Source: Thermanaerothrix solaris (GTDB lineage Bacteria > Chloroflexota > Anaerolineae > Anaerolineales > Anaerolineaceae). From it: 64,000 nt of DNA. Below the pieces are notes generated by a model that made no database searches, was not told the DNA's origin, and worked only from the letters and a program-made list of their open reading frames with translations. Below, piece by piece: positions 42,370 to 51,251 of the stretch. The DNA lies in assembly GCF_032334255.1 (NCBI RefSeq), contig NZ_JAUHMF010000002.1, positions 1,116,001 to 1,180,000 of the forward strand, given 5' to 3'. Made by a program: the position numbers and the translations under genes. The stretch's first letter is position 1; each line of letters starts with the position of its first letter.

Positions 42370-43650
42370 TTAACCTCCCCACCCCTTGATGGTGATTAAA
42401 CCTTCGCCTTCGGCTGGTTTGCGCAGGCGGTAAAGTGAGCGAATAATTGCCGGTGCAGCGATGAACGCCAAGATAACTGCCTGCAAGACCGAGATAATGT
42501 CAATGGGAATGTCGGCAGAAAGTTGCATGCGAGTGGCACCATTGCGTAGCGTCCCGAAAAGCAACGAGGCCAGTACAACACCAACCGGATGATTATTGCC
42601 CAGGAGTGCCAGGGCGATACTGTCAAAGCCATAACCGGAAGAGAAGGCCATGGCCAAAAAATGATTGACGCCCAAAACCTCATTGGCACCGGCCAGCCCG
42701 GCCAGCGCACCTGAAAGGGTCATGGCTAAAATGGTATTCCTGGTGACGTCCATGCCAGCATACTTGGCGCCAAAGGGGTTGCTCCCTACCGTGCGTAATT
42801 CAAACCCCCATGTGGTTTTGAAGAGGAACCAGTAAACAACATAAGCCAGGCCCAGCGCCAAGAAAAATCCCAGGTGAAAGCGGATGGGGTCATCAAAGAA
42901 GCGTGGCAACCAAGCTGAAGGTTGGATTTCAGGGCTGACCGGGTTGTAAGAACCCGGACGCTTCATGGGGCCGGTCAGTAACCATTCGCTCAGACGAAAG
43001 GCAATATAGTTCATCATGATGGTGTTGATGACCTCATGTCCCCCGGTTTTGGCCTTTAACCACCCGGGAATGAATCCCCACAGGGCACCTCCCAGAGCAC
43101 CGGCCAGCAACGCCAGAGGCAAATGGATGATCATCGGTAATCCCACCAGTTTGTAACCGATGTAGGTCGAGGTAATAGCCCCAATAAATAACTGACCTTC
43201 GGCGCCAATATTGAAGACACCAGCGCGGAATCCCAGTGCTACTGCCAAGCCGGCGAAAATGTAGGGTGTGGAAGTGACCAGGCTTTCCAGAAAGGGATTA
43301 AAGGCGCGGCGAATCTCCAACGCATTGCCAGATTGGAGTGCGTTGATCATGCGCACAGGATCCCCCAAGGCCCCCGTAAAGAGAGCGGCATAGGAACGGG
43401 CGACCACATCCCACATTGCAGCCAAGCCAGCCCCGAAGGATTGCCCGAATCCAGCATATACTTCTTGGCTGGTCAAGATGATAAAGATTGCTCCAAAAAT
43501 TAGGCCAGTTACGACCGCTAGCAAAGGAATAAGAACGCTTTGAGGAATGCCACGTTTTGTTTTTTCGGGCGGTTGTGGCGAGGTATGGTTTAATTCGTTG
43601 AGGATAAGTTTTCCAAGATCCGGCTTCTGGGGTGTTTCCTCAGGATTCAA
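42370..43650 (-). CDS. Nucleoside-type ABC transporter permease 1 (BPD_transp_2)
   Basis: A 426-residue permease (NupP/YufP-like) with about nine helices and a 40-residue hydrophilic N-terminus. Family stretch: PYIFAGLAVALGFRAGVFNIGAEGQLFIG, and GGHEVINTIMMNYIA. It lies between the ATPase and the second permease, with 3- and 21-bp spacers, and pairs with the latter. Confidence 0.9.
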   Translation of the reverse strand: MNPEETPQKPDLGKLILNELNHTSPQPPEKTKRGIPQSVLIPLLAVVTGLIFGAIFIILTSQEVYAGFGQSFGAGLAAMWDVVARSYAALFTGALGDPVRMINALQSGNALEIRRAFNPFLESLVTSTPYIFAGLAVALGFRAGVFNIGAEGQLFIGAITSTYIGYKLVGLPMIIHLPLALLAGALGGALWGFIPGWLKAKTGGHEVINTIMMNYIAFRLSEWLLTGPMKRPGSYNPVSPEIQPSAWLPRFFDDPIRFHLGFFLALGLAYVVYWFLFKTTWGFELRTVGSNPFGAKYAGMDVTRNTILAMTLSGALAGLAGANEVLGVNHFLAMAFSSGYGFDSIALALLGNNHPVGVVLASLLFGTLRNGATRMQLSADIPIDIISVLQAVILAFIAAPAIIRSLYRLRKPAEGEGLITIKGWGG

Positions 43651-43671
43651 CGGACTCCCTCCCTGAATGGA

Positions 43672-45228
43672 TTAGCCAATTTCTACCGGTTTACGCCCGA
43701 TCCGCTGGCGGGCTTCCTCAGGTGGCACGCCGGCCATAAGTAAACCGATGTAATCTTTGCTGGCTTCAGCGGCGGGGACGATGGCCACAATTTGTCCTCG
43801 GTACATGACCGCTACCCGGTCTGAGAGTTGAAGAATTTCATCCAACTCTGTGGAGGCGAGAAGTACCGCTACCCCTTGGCTGCGTTTTTGTAAAATTTGT
43901 TGGTGAATGTATTCAATTGAACCCACATCGAGGCCGCGGGTAGGTTGGGCAGCTACCAATAGGCGGATAGGGCGCGAAAGTTCACGAGCGACAATAACCT
44001 TTTGCTGGTTTCCCCCCGAAAGCGCACTACATAAGGTGAACACATTGGGTGTGCGGATGTCATATTGTTTGACCAGGGCTTCGGCATGCTGGCGCACGGC
44101 TTCCCATTCCATGCGCCGACCCCGCGCAAAGGGGGGCTTATAGTAGGTGCGTAAAATAAGATTGTCCATAACCGGAAAAGGCAACACCAGACCATCACGC
44201 TGCCGATCCTCGGGGATATATCCAGTGCCAAGTTCGGTGATGACCCGTGGGGGGGCATTGGTGACATCCTGTCCCAAGAGGCGCACTTTTCCCTCCAGGA
44301 TGTGGCGATGACCCGTGATGGCTTCGATGAGTTCGGTTTGTCCGTTACCTTGCACCCCGGCAATACCGAGAATTTCTCCACCTCGAACGTTGAAAGAGAC
44401 GTGATCAACTGCTAATTGGCCGAGTTCATCGGCGACCAGAAGGTTCTCCACCTCAAGGACGGGTTCACCGGGTTCGCTGGTTGGACGCTCCAGTTCTAGT
44501 TTCACGTCACGCCCAACCATCATTGAGGCGAGGCGATATTGATCAGCCTCTTCGGGACGCACGCTGCCTACCACCCGCCCGCGGCGTATCACGGTGATCA
44601 GGTCGGCAATTTCCAGCACCTCGCGTAATTTATGTGAAATGAAGATGATGGATTTACCCTGGTCAACCAACGAGCGCATAATGACGAATAATTCATCAAC
44701 CTCTTGAGGGGTGAGCACTGCGGTTGGTTCATCTAAAATGAGAATGTCCGCCTTGCGGTAAAGTAATTTGATGATTTCAACCCGCTGTTGAACACCAACA
44801 GGCAGATCTTTGACGTATGCGTACGGGTCAACGGCTAACCCGTATTGCTCGGATATATCACGTACCCGCGCGGCAGCCGCTTCACGATCCAAGAAGCCGT
44901 CGAAGCGGGTGGATTCTTCTCCCAACATGACATTTTCAGTGACGGTGAATACGGGGATCAACATGAAGTGCTGATGCACCATGCCGATCCCTTGAGCGAT
45001 GGCGTCGGCAGGGGAATGGATGGTTACCTTTTGTCCATTGATGAAAATCTCACCCTCATCTGGCTGGTAGAGACCATAGAGGATGTTCATCAAGGTTGTC
45101 TTGCCCGCGCCATTTTCCCCTAACAGCGCGTGAATTTGACCTTGTTCAAGAGTCAAATGGATATGATCGTTGGCTAAAACACCGGGGAAACGCTTGGTGA
45201 TCCCACGCAATTCGAGAATCGGGGCCAT
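43672..45228 (-). CDS. Nucleoside-type ABC transporter ATP-binding protein (double ABC)
   Basis: A 518-residue tandem ABC ATPase as in ribose/nucleoside importers. The first half has Walker A GENGAGKTT, signature LPVGVQQRVEI and Walker B ILILDEPTAVLTP. The second has a degenerate P-loop region (GVQGNGQTEL) and signature LSGGNQQKVIVAREL, but its Walker B region reads LLVAAQPTRGLD, without the catalytic Glu. This asymmetry is normal for RbsA-like proteins. Confidence 0.93.
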   Translation of the reverse strand: MAPILELRGITKRFPGVLANDHIHLTLEQGQIHALLGENGAGKTTLMNILYGLYQPDEGEIFINGQKVTIHSPADAIAQGIGMVHQHFMLIPVFTVTENVMLGEESTRFDGFLDREAAAARVRDISEQYGLAVDPYAYVKDLPVGVQQRVEIIKLLYRKADILILDEPTAVLTPQEVDELFVIMRSLVDQGKSIIFISHKLREVLEIADLITVIRRGRVVGSVRPEEADQYRLASMMVGRDVKLELERPTSEPGEPVLEVENLLVADELGQLAVDHVSFNVRGGEILGIAGVQGNGQTELIEAITGHRHILEGKVRLLGQDVTNAPPRVITELGTGYIPEDRQRDGLVLPFPVMDNLILRTYYKPPFARGRRMEWEAVRQHAEALVKQYDIRTPNVFTLCSALSGGNQQKVIVARELSRPIRLLVAAQPTRGLDVGSIEYIHQQILQKRSQGVAVLLASTELDEILQLSDRVAVMYRGQIVAIVPAAEASKDYIGLLMAGVPPEEARQRIGRKPVEIG

Positions 45229-45348
45229 TGGAACTCCAAGCCAGAAAGATTGTTACCATTTTACCATATTGTCAGAGGATTTTTATCCTGAAGAAATATG
45301 AAACTTGTCTATTTTGATATAACAATATCTTGGCTCTGTGGGAAAAGA

Positions 45349-45376
45349 AGAGGGGCTGAGGATCCTCAGCCCCTCT
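45349..45376 (-). terminator. Strong terminator between BMP lipoprotein and ATPase genes
   Basis: A 28-bp perfect palindrome (two 14-base arms from AGAGGGGCTGAGGA) followed on the minus strand by TCTTTTC. It lies just after the binding-protein stop, so most transcripts should end there and only some continue into the ATPase and permeases. Confidence 0.82.
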
Positions 45377-45395
45377 GTCAAGCGTCTTGCTAGGA

Positions 45396-46433
45396 TTACG
45401 GCGTGGTCTTGATTTTGCCGGCGATGATGTCAGCCTTGACCTGATCCAATTCGGCTTTCAATTGGTCGGAAACCACACCGGCGGGGAAGTTGGCAATTCC
45501 GACGCCTTCGTTCTCCAGCGTGCCGACATAGACCCCACCCTTGAAGGTACCGTTCACCACCTGCTCAACAGCGGCGAACACGGCGTTATCCATGCGTTTC
45601 ATGATTGAGGTGAGGATAATGGGGGTGTACTGGGAAGCGCTTACCGTCCAGTCGGTGTCCACGCCGATGATCCAGGCGTTACCTCGTTCCTGAACAGCGG
45701 CAGCCGTACCAAGACCAACCGGGCCGGCAACGGGCAGGATGATGTCGGCGCCCTCATCCATCAGGGTCAAGCCCATTTGGCGACCATCATCAGTGCTTTC
45801 AAAGTTGCCGGTGAAAAGACCAGTTTGTTTCTCGGGATCCCAACCCAGTACTTCCACATTGGTGCCATGCTTCTCGTTGTAATAGCGTACGCCCAGCGCG
45901 AAGCCATCCATGAAAACGGTAACCGGTGGGATCTGGATGCCGCCAAAGGTTCCTACCTTGCCAGTCTTGGTCACGCCCGCAGCGGCATAGCCAGCGAGGA
46001 AAGCTGCCTGGTCGGTGGCGAAGGTCAGGCCCAGGACATTATTCAGAGGAGGATCGTAAGAGAAGTCTACGATGGCGAATTTCTGGTCCGGATTCTTTTC
46101 TGCGGCGGCTTTAGTAGCATCGCCGAGCAAGAAGCCTACCGTGATAATAAGATCGCACTTCTCTTCAAGGAACGCATTGATATTTTTCTCGTAGTCGGTT
46201 TGCTGCTGGGATTCGAGGTATTTGCCCTCAACGCCCAGTTTGGCAACCGCGTCTTCAACACCCTTCCATGCGGTAGCGTTGAAGGATTTATCGTCAATCC
46301 CACCCACATCGGTGACCTGGCAGACTTTCACCTTCTTCGCTGCGGGAGTGGGGGTGGCAGCAGGTTGGCAGGCTGCCAAGACCAGCGCAAGCACGATCAG
46401 TGCGGAAAAAATGAGATATACCTTCTTTTGCAT
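45396..46433 (-). CDS. BMP family substrate-binding lipoprotein
   Basis: A 345-residue lipoprotein of the BMP/PnrA family (BmpA, NupN): lipobox VLAAC, a short Pro/Thr/Ala linker, then VCQVTDVGGIDDKSFNATAW at the start of lobe 1, typical of purine-nucleoside receptors. It delivers substrate to the ABC importer downstream. Ribosome site GGAGGAG; promoter identified at 46520-46548. Confidence 0.93.
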   Translation of the reverse strand: MQKKVYLIFSALIVLALVLAACQPAATPTPAAKKVKVCQVTDVGGIDDKSFNATAWKGVEDAVAKLGVEGKYLESQQQTDYEKNINAFLEEKCDLIITVGFLLGDATKAAAEKNPDQKFAIVDFSYDPPLNNVLGLTFATDQAAFLAGYAAAGVTKTGKVGTFGGIQIPPVTVFMDGFALGVRYYNEKHGTNVEVLGWDPEKQTGLFTGNFESTDDGRQMGLTLMDEGADIILPVAGPVGLGTAAAVQERGNAWIIGVDTDWTVSASQYTPIILTSIMKRMDNAVFAAVEQVVNGTFKGGVYVGTLENEGVGIANFPAGVVSDQLKAELDQVKADIIAGKIKTTP

Positions 46434-46519
46434 GTGGATTTCTCCTCCTTACCAGATTATGGGATTTTGTATTTTGGGGAGACAAGTGAACTCTCTTTCC
46501 CTCCCCAAGGGCTGTTTTT

Positions 46520-46548
46520 AGTATATGCTTGATTACAAAAGGTTGCAA
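46520..46548 (-). promoter_or_regulatory. Promoter of the BMP-ABC operon
   Basis: On the minus strand TTGCAA (46543-46548), 17 bases, TATACT (46520-46525), about 87 bases before the ATG at 46433. A good housekeeping-type promoter. Confidence 0.7.
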
Positions 46549-46588
46549 GTGACTGATGTCATGGATTTGGTCTTATCAAAGGGTATCG

Positions 46589-47752
46589 TCAATGGTGGTA
46601 ACATCCAAATTCCAGTGCAGCGTCCACCATGGCCAGAATATTCTGTGGCGGCACCTCGTTGGTGATGGAATGGACAGCGGCGAGGAGATAACCACCACTT
46701 TCCCCCAGAATCTCGATGACGCGCTTCACTTCCTGCCGCACCTCATCGGGTCGCCCTGTGGAAAGCACGGTTTGGGTATCAATGCCACCACAGAAGATGA
46801 GATGTTTTCCATAACGGCGCTTAAGGTCACCCAGGTTTCCCATTTGCCCTGCGCTGGTTTGAATTGGATTGAGGATATCCACGCCGATCTCAACGAAATC
46901 ATCCAAGAAGGCACTGATGTCACCATCGGAATGAAAGAAAATCTTTGCCGGGCTATGGGCTTTGGCAAAGGCAATGATCTCGGCGTGAATGGGTTTAAGG
47001 GTGTGGCGATATAGACGTGGGGAGATCAAAGGGCCATTTTGAGCACCGAGATCGTCACCGAGGATAAGGATGTCAACGTTTTTCCCCAATGCCGCAAGGA
47101 AATGTCCCAGGTGAGTTATGCATAACGACTTAATCTTTTCAAGCAGGGCTTGGGCCAAATCCGGGCCTTCGATCAGATTGACCAAAAAAGTCTCCATTCC
47201 TTGCAGTTGGCACGCGCGTTCCAGGGGGGCAATGAGCCAGGGGGCAGCAACAATGGCGTAGTAATTGTCTTGCGCAAGTTGGGCAGCCTCTGCAGAGAGA
47301 TGGGCGTAACGTGAAGGATCATCCATGTCCGGCCAGTGAGGATAAGACAGAATGTCTTCCGGGGTCTGGGCTTGGGCGAGGGGGTGAATGCTGGGGTAGT
47401 AAAAGTCCGGCGCGATCTCGGTTTGTCCTACCCCCCAATCATCCCAGTAGGGGCTGCCCGGGGGACGGGCACGATTGCGCTGATATGTGGAGGCTGGGAA
47501 ACGATCTTGAATGCCCCTGACATCGCTGTGCAGGCGTTCGAGCACCACTTCTTCAATTCGTGGTGCGCCCAGTTCGGGCCAATCATAAAGATAGGCATTG
47601 ATGGTGGGCGCTAATCCCAGATATGTTTTGAGGTTGAGATAGGCTTGGGATAAAATGCCGGTGGTGAGATCGGCTCCGATAAAAATCGGAACTCGATCCG
47701 GTGCCTCGTGGGCTAAAACAGTTAGCACCCGCTCACGTGGGGTCAGGGGCAT
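46589..47752 (-). CDS. Uroporphyrinogen decarboxylase (URO-D) family protein
   Basis: A 387-residue TIM-barrel protein of the URO-D/MtaA/CmuA superfamily. The start TPRERVLTVLAHEAPDRVPIF is typical of the methyltransferase-like branch, not of heme-pathway HemE. FHSDGDISAFLDDFVEIGVDILNPIQ and FCGGIDTQTVLSTG match the family. The zinc ligands of MtaA (His-x-Cys) are not clearly present. Possible roles include methyl transfer to a corrinoid, but no corrinoid protein is near. It lies 35 bp after the MFS gene. Confidence 0.8.
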   Translation of the reverse strand: MPLTPRERVLTVLAHEAPDRVPIFIGADLTTGILSQAYLNLKTYLGLAPTINAYLYDWPELGAPRIEEVVLERLHSDVRGIQDRFPASTYQRNRARPPGSPYWDDWGVGQTEIAPDFYYPSIHPLAQAQTPEDILSYPHWPDMDDPSRYAHLSAEAAQLAQDNYYAIVAAPWLIAPLERACQLQGMETFLVNLIEGPDLAQALLEKIKSLCITHLGHFLAALGKNVDILILGDDLGAQNGPLISPRLYRHTLKPIHAEIIAFAKAHSPAKIFFHSDGDISAFLDDFVEIGVDILNPIQTSAGQMGNLGDLKRRYGKHLIFCGGIDTQTVLSTGRPDEVRQEVKRVIEILGESGGYLLAAVHSITNEVPPQNILAMVDAALEFGCYHH

Positions 47753-47787
47753 GAAAACAGATCCTCCCCAACAAGATGCACCGCAGG

Positions 47788-49065
47788 TCAGTCGGCCGGA
47801 ACCGGTTGAGGGCGGTGGGCTTTGGCTTCACCGCGGCGCACACCCAGCATCATCAGCAATGCCATCATCATGAAGATAGGAGCCACAATCATGATCAGGG
47901 CGTAATTCTCGCCGCTTAATTGAATGATCCAGCCATTGAGGTTGGGGCCGACGATGGCGGCAAGGGTGGAAAACAAGTAGTAAAGACCGGTGTAGGTGCC
48001 AATATGAAGGTCGTCAGTCATGTCCACCACCATGGGCAACGAGTTGATATTAATGAGCGCCCAAGCGATTCCCGCAACCATAAGCGACAACCCGGCGACG
48101 GGTACATTGCCGACCACCGGTAAGCGGAAAAGAGAGGTGTTTAACACCGCAACCGGGGTGAAGAAGAGCACCAGCATGACCGAAGTTAACAGGATAATCC
48201 CGCTGATAATCGTATTGCGGCGACCTAAGCGACTACCTAAGAAACCCGCCGGAAGGGCAAAAAGCACAAACAAGAGGGAGAGTTGTCCTAAGAGACGCGC
48301 GCCATCTGCTTCTGAGATGCCCAAGTGGTTGACGGCGTAAAGGGTGAAGAAGGCTTCGATGGCATTATAGGCCACAAACCAGAAAAAGATTGCCAACAAG
48401 ATGCGCAAGGCACTCTTTTCTTCCGCTGCAATCACTTGACGTAGGCCGTGCCACAGGCTGGGTTGGGTTTGGTCGGTGACCTCATACTCTTGGGGTTCGC
48501 GAATGAAGGCAAAGACCATGAGCGTAGCCAGGATCACTAGTGCAGATCCTAGCCAGAAGGGGTAGTTGGGATTCATCTCATATAGGGTTGCGCCGATTAA
48601 AAAGGCGATAATTGCGCCCACACCACCCATAAAATTGATGATCCCGTTGGCCTGTGAGCGATACCGGGAAGGGGTGATATCTGGCATGAGGGCAACCACC
48701 GGTGTTCGCCAAAAGGCCATGCTGAGGATAAGGGTGATGGTGCAAGCCATAAAGAAGGGGAGAAAAGTTTGTAAGGGGATTAAACCGAAGGCTAAGGCTG
48801 AGATTGGGGCTCCGGCCAGGATGAAGGGCAAACGCCGACCAATCGGCGTGCGTAAGCGATCTGACCAGGCGCCGACTGGGGGCTGAATGAAAAGCGCGGT
48901 AAGGTTATCCAGCGTCATAAAAAATCCGATAATACCGGGAGGGATATGAAAACGATTGTGCAGAAAGATGGGGACGTAAGCGTTGTAAACGCTCCAAATG
49001 ACACTGACGCCGAAGAAACCAAAACCGAGCAAAAAGATTTTGCCGAAAGAGAAGCGCGGTTTCAT
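47788..49065 (-). CDS. MFS transporter (SLC45/GPH-like)
   Basis: A 425-residue carrier with twelve helices. The loop 2-3 motif PVGAWSDRLRTPIGRRLPFI is typical of the sugar-transporting SLC45/GPH-type branch of the major facilitator superfamily. The start overlaps the trmD stop by 4 bp (ATGA). Substrate not determinable; a sugar or glycoside is the best guess. Confidence 0.85.
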   Translation of the reverse strand: MKPRFSFGKIFLLGFGFFGVSVIWSVYNAYVPIFLHNRFHIPPGIIGFFMTLDNLTALFIQPPVGAWSDRLRTPIGRRLPFILAGAPISALAFGLIPLQTFLPFFMACTITLILSMAFWRTPVVALMPDITPSRYRSQANGIINFMGGVGAIIAFLIGATLYEMNPNYPFWLGSALVILATLMVFAFIREPQEYEVTDQTQPSLWHGLRQVIAAEEKSALRILLAIFFWFVAYNAIEAFFTLYAVNHLGISEADGARLLGQLSLLFVLFALPAGFLGSRLGRRNTIISGIILLTSVMLVLFFTPVAVLNTSLFRLPVVGNVPVAGLSLMVAGIAWALININSLPMVVDMTDDLHIGTYTGLYYLFSTLAAIVGPNLNGWIIQLSGENYALIMIVAPIFMMMALLMMLGVRRGEAKAHRPQPVPAD

Positions 49066-49865
49066 GGATTTTGGATTTCCTTTCCGGGTGGAGGGTATGT
49101 GGAATCAGGTTGGTCAGATGTGAGGGATGACGAACCTGCTTGTTGCTCTAACCGCTCAAGAAATTGGCGGTCAGCGTCACTGAGAGAGGCTTTTTGAAGT
49201 AAATCAGGGCGACGTTGCCAGGTGCGCAAAAGGGCTTGCTCTCGCCGCCAGCGTGCAATTGCGGCATGGTTTCCGGAGAGAAGGATTTCCGGTACTCGCC
49301 AGCCGCGGAACTCGGCTGGGCGGGTGTACTGAGGGTATTCTAGCAAACCACTGGCAAACGAGTCGTCAATGGCCCCATCGGGGTCACCAAGCACGCCGGG
49401 AATCAAACGGCTGACGCTATCAATAATGACCAGTGCAGGCAACTCCCCACCCGTTAGCACATAGTCTCCGATTGAAATTTCATCTGTCACCAGGTGCTCA
49501 CGAACCCGTTCATCTATCCCTTCGTAATGACCGCAAAGAAGGGCGATTTGAGGTAGAGTTGCCAATTCTCGCGCGATATCTTGGTTGTACGTGCGCCCCT
49601 GAGGAGATAGTAAGATTAATGGGCAGGATGGTGGAATCCCCAAAACGGTCTCTACGGCGCGAAAAATGGGCTCGGGTTTCATCACCATACCACCCCCGCC
49701 CCCAAAGGGGGTATCATCGGCGGTGCGGTGCTTATCCGTGGTGTAATCACGGATGTTGTGGATATGGACTTCGATTAAGCCGCGTTGAATGGCCCGTTTG
49801 AGAATACTTTCCTCGAGATAAGGTTGAATGAGAGTAGGAAAGAGGGTAAAAACATCAAACCGCAT
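49062..49865 (-). CDS. trmD: tRNA (guanine-N1)-methyltransferase
   Basis: A 267-residue SPOUT enzyme forming m1G37 in tRNA. Clear motifs: MRFDVFTLFP, DTPFGGGGGMVM, LLSPQGRTYNQ, LCGHYEGIDERV and the knot stretch DEISIGDYVLTGGE. There is no strong ribosome site; TAAAAT lies 6 bases upstream of the ATG with TTGCCC 18 bases further, indicating a leaderless transcript. It is not next to rimM or rplS, its usual partners. Confidence 0.95.
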   Translation of the reverse strand: MRFDVFTLFPTLIQPYLEESILKRAIQRGLIEVHIHNIRDYTTDKHRTADDTPFGGGGGMVMKPEPIFRAVETVLGIPPSCPLILLSPQGRTYNQDIARELATLPQIALLCGHYEGIDERVREHLVTDEISIGDYVLTGGELPALVIIDSVSRLIPGVLGDPDGAIDDSFASGLLEYPQYTRPAEFRGWRVPEILLSGNHAAIARWRREQALLRTWQRRPDLLQKASLSDADRQFLERLEQQAGSSSLTSDQPDSTYPPPGKEIQNP

Positions 49866-49871
49866 AACCTG

Positions 49872-49901
49872 ATTTTATATCTAGCCCCGTAGAATGGGCA
49901 A
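49872..49901 (-). promoter_or_regulatory. Leaderless-type promoter of trmD
   Basis: Minus strand: TTGCCC (49896-49901), 18 bases, TAAAAT (49872-49877), then 6 bases to the ATG at 49865. Transcription would start at or next to the start codon. Confidence 0.6.
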
Positions 49902-49952
49902 GCCTAGGCGTGAACGAAGATCTATGTTTATTACCCGTTCAATGTACAATCC

Positions 49953-49981
49953 TTGACGTTAATTTTAGGGCAAGGTAAGAT
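49953..49981 (+). promoter_or_regulatory. Leaderless-type promoter of the first TPR gene
   Basis: TTGACG (49953-49958), 17 bases, TAAGAT (49976-49981), then 6 bases to ATG 49988. The near-consensus -35 with ideal spacing makes this the clearest leaderless promoter in the window. Confidence 0.75.
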
Positions 49982-49987
49982 GAAAAC

Positions 49988-51235
49988 ATGTATTTGCGAG
50001 GAAGTCGTTTTAACCTCAATCGGCGGCGACGCCGTTCTAATCCGGTACGAGTCGTGGTTTTGATGATTTTGGTGGGAGCAGCGCTGTACTTTAATCAGTT
50101 TGTGGTTCCCCAAACCCCACCGCTTTTCGTACCTACTCCAACACCGACCCGTGCTCCTGAATCCTATGCCCAAGAGGCTGAACAACTGGTTAGCCAGGGC
50201 AAGTTTTTGCCTGCAATTCAACTCTATCGAGAGGCGCTTTTAGTAGACCCGCGTAATCCTGCCTACCATTTGGCACTGGCCCGTCTCTATATTTACACGA
50301 AAAACTACCAGCAGGCCCTCGAAACAGCAGGAAATGCCTTATTGCAGAATCCCAACAATGCTCAGGCGTTGGCTTTGCGCGGTTATGCTTTGGGGCTGAT
50401 GGGTGATTATCTTCAAGCCGAGGCAGCACTCAATCAGGCGATTGAACTCGATCCGAATAACCCCGTTCCCTACGCTTACTTGGCAGAAGTGTTAGGGCTA
50501 AAGGTGCAAAACGGTGAGGGGGATTTAGTGACCTTAAACCGCGCCATAGACCTTTCGCGCAAGGCACAAAGTTTGGGGCCAGATTTACTCGAAACGCATC
50601 GGGCACGGGGATTGGTGCTGGAGTTGACCGCCAATTATGCCGATGCGGCGCGTGAATTTGAGGCAGCGATAGCCCAAAACAAGTATATTGCAGATTTGTA
50701 CCTTGCGCTGGGGCGAAATTACCGCGCTATTCCCGATTATCCCAAAGCCATTCAAGCCTTTGGAAATGCTATTCCGTTGATGCCCACAGACCCCTTGCCT
50801 TATATGTACCTTTCGAAAACCTATTTGGCAACTGGTGAACTCACGCGAGCATTGCAGTATGCCGAACAGGCGCTGAGCCATGCCCCTACCGATCCCTATC
50901 TCTATGGCAACCTGGGGGTGATCTACTACCGCACCCGGGATTACGTGCGTGCAATTCAATATCTACGCATTGCCGTGCGTGGGGGCACCAGCGAGGATGG
51001 ACAGGCTGTTCAGGGGCTGGCTTTGGATTATTATCCTATTTCGGAATATTATTACACCTACGGGTTGGCTTTAGCCCGTACGGGTGAATGTGAGGAAGCC
51101 GTGCAGATTGCTCGTGCCCTTTTACAGGGTGTGAGCAACGAAGATGTTGCTGTGAGCAACGCGCAAGAAATTATTAATATTTGTGGTGGTCAGGTGAGTG
51201 GAGCGGCTGCACCTTCGCCGTCTGCCACCCCGTGA
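49988..51235 (+). CDS. Membrane-anchored TPR protein (first of a tandem pair)
   Basis: A 415-residue protein: basic N-terminus, one membrane helix (about 20-37), a short PTPTPTR linker, then about eight tetratricopeptide repeats (for example SYAQEAEQLVSQGKFLPAIQ, NPNNAQALALRGYALGLMG), and a Ser/Pro tail. TPR arrays serve as protein-protein scaffolds, here outside the membrane. It is paralogous to the next gene, 16 bp downstream. Partner unknown. Confidence 0.85.
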   Translation: MYLRGSRFNLNRRRRRSNPVRVVVLMILVGAALYFNQFVVPQTPPLFVPTPTPTRAPESYAQEAEQLVSQGKFLPAIQLYREALLVDPRNPAYHLALARLYIYTKNYQQALETAGNALLQNPNNAQALALRGYALGLMGDYLQAEAALNQAIELDPNNPVPYAYLAEVLGLKVQNGEGDLVTLNRAIDLSRKAQSLGPDLLETHRARGLVLELTANYADAAREFEAAIAQNKYIADLYLALGRNYRAIPDYPKAIQAFGNAIPLMPTDPLPYMYLSKTYLATGELTRALQYAEQALSHAPTDPYLYGNLGVIYYRTRDYVRAIQYLRIAVRGGTSEDGQAVQGLALDYYPISEYYYTYGLALARTGECEEAVQIARALLQGVSNEDVAVSNAQEIINICGGQVSGAAAPSPSATP

Positions 51236-51251
51236 AGGTGAAATAAGAATT

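Noticed and set aside
46589..47752. HemE (heme-pathway uroporphyrinogen decarboxylase)
   Set aside because: The N-terminal pattern and the central HSDGD region fit the methyltransferase-like branch of the superfamily, and no heme genes are adjacent.
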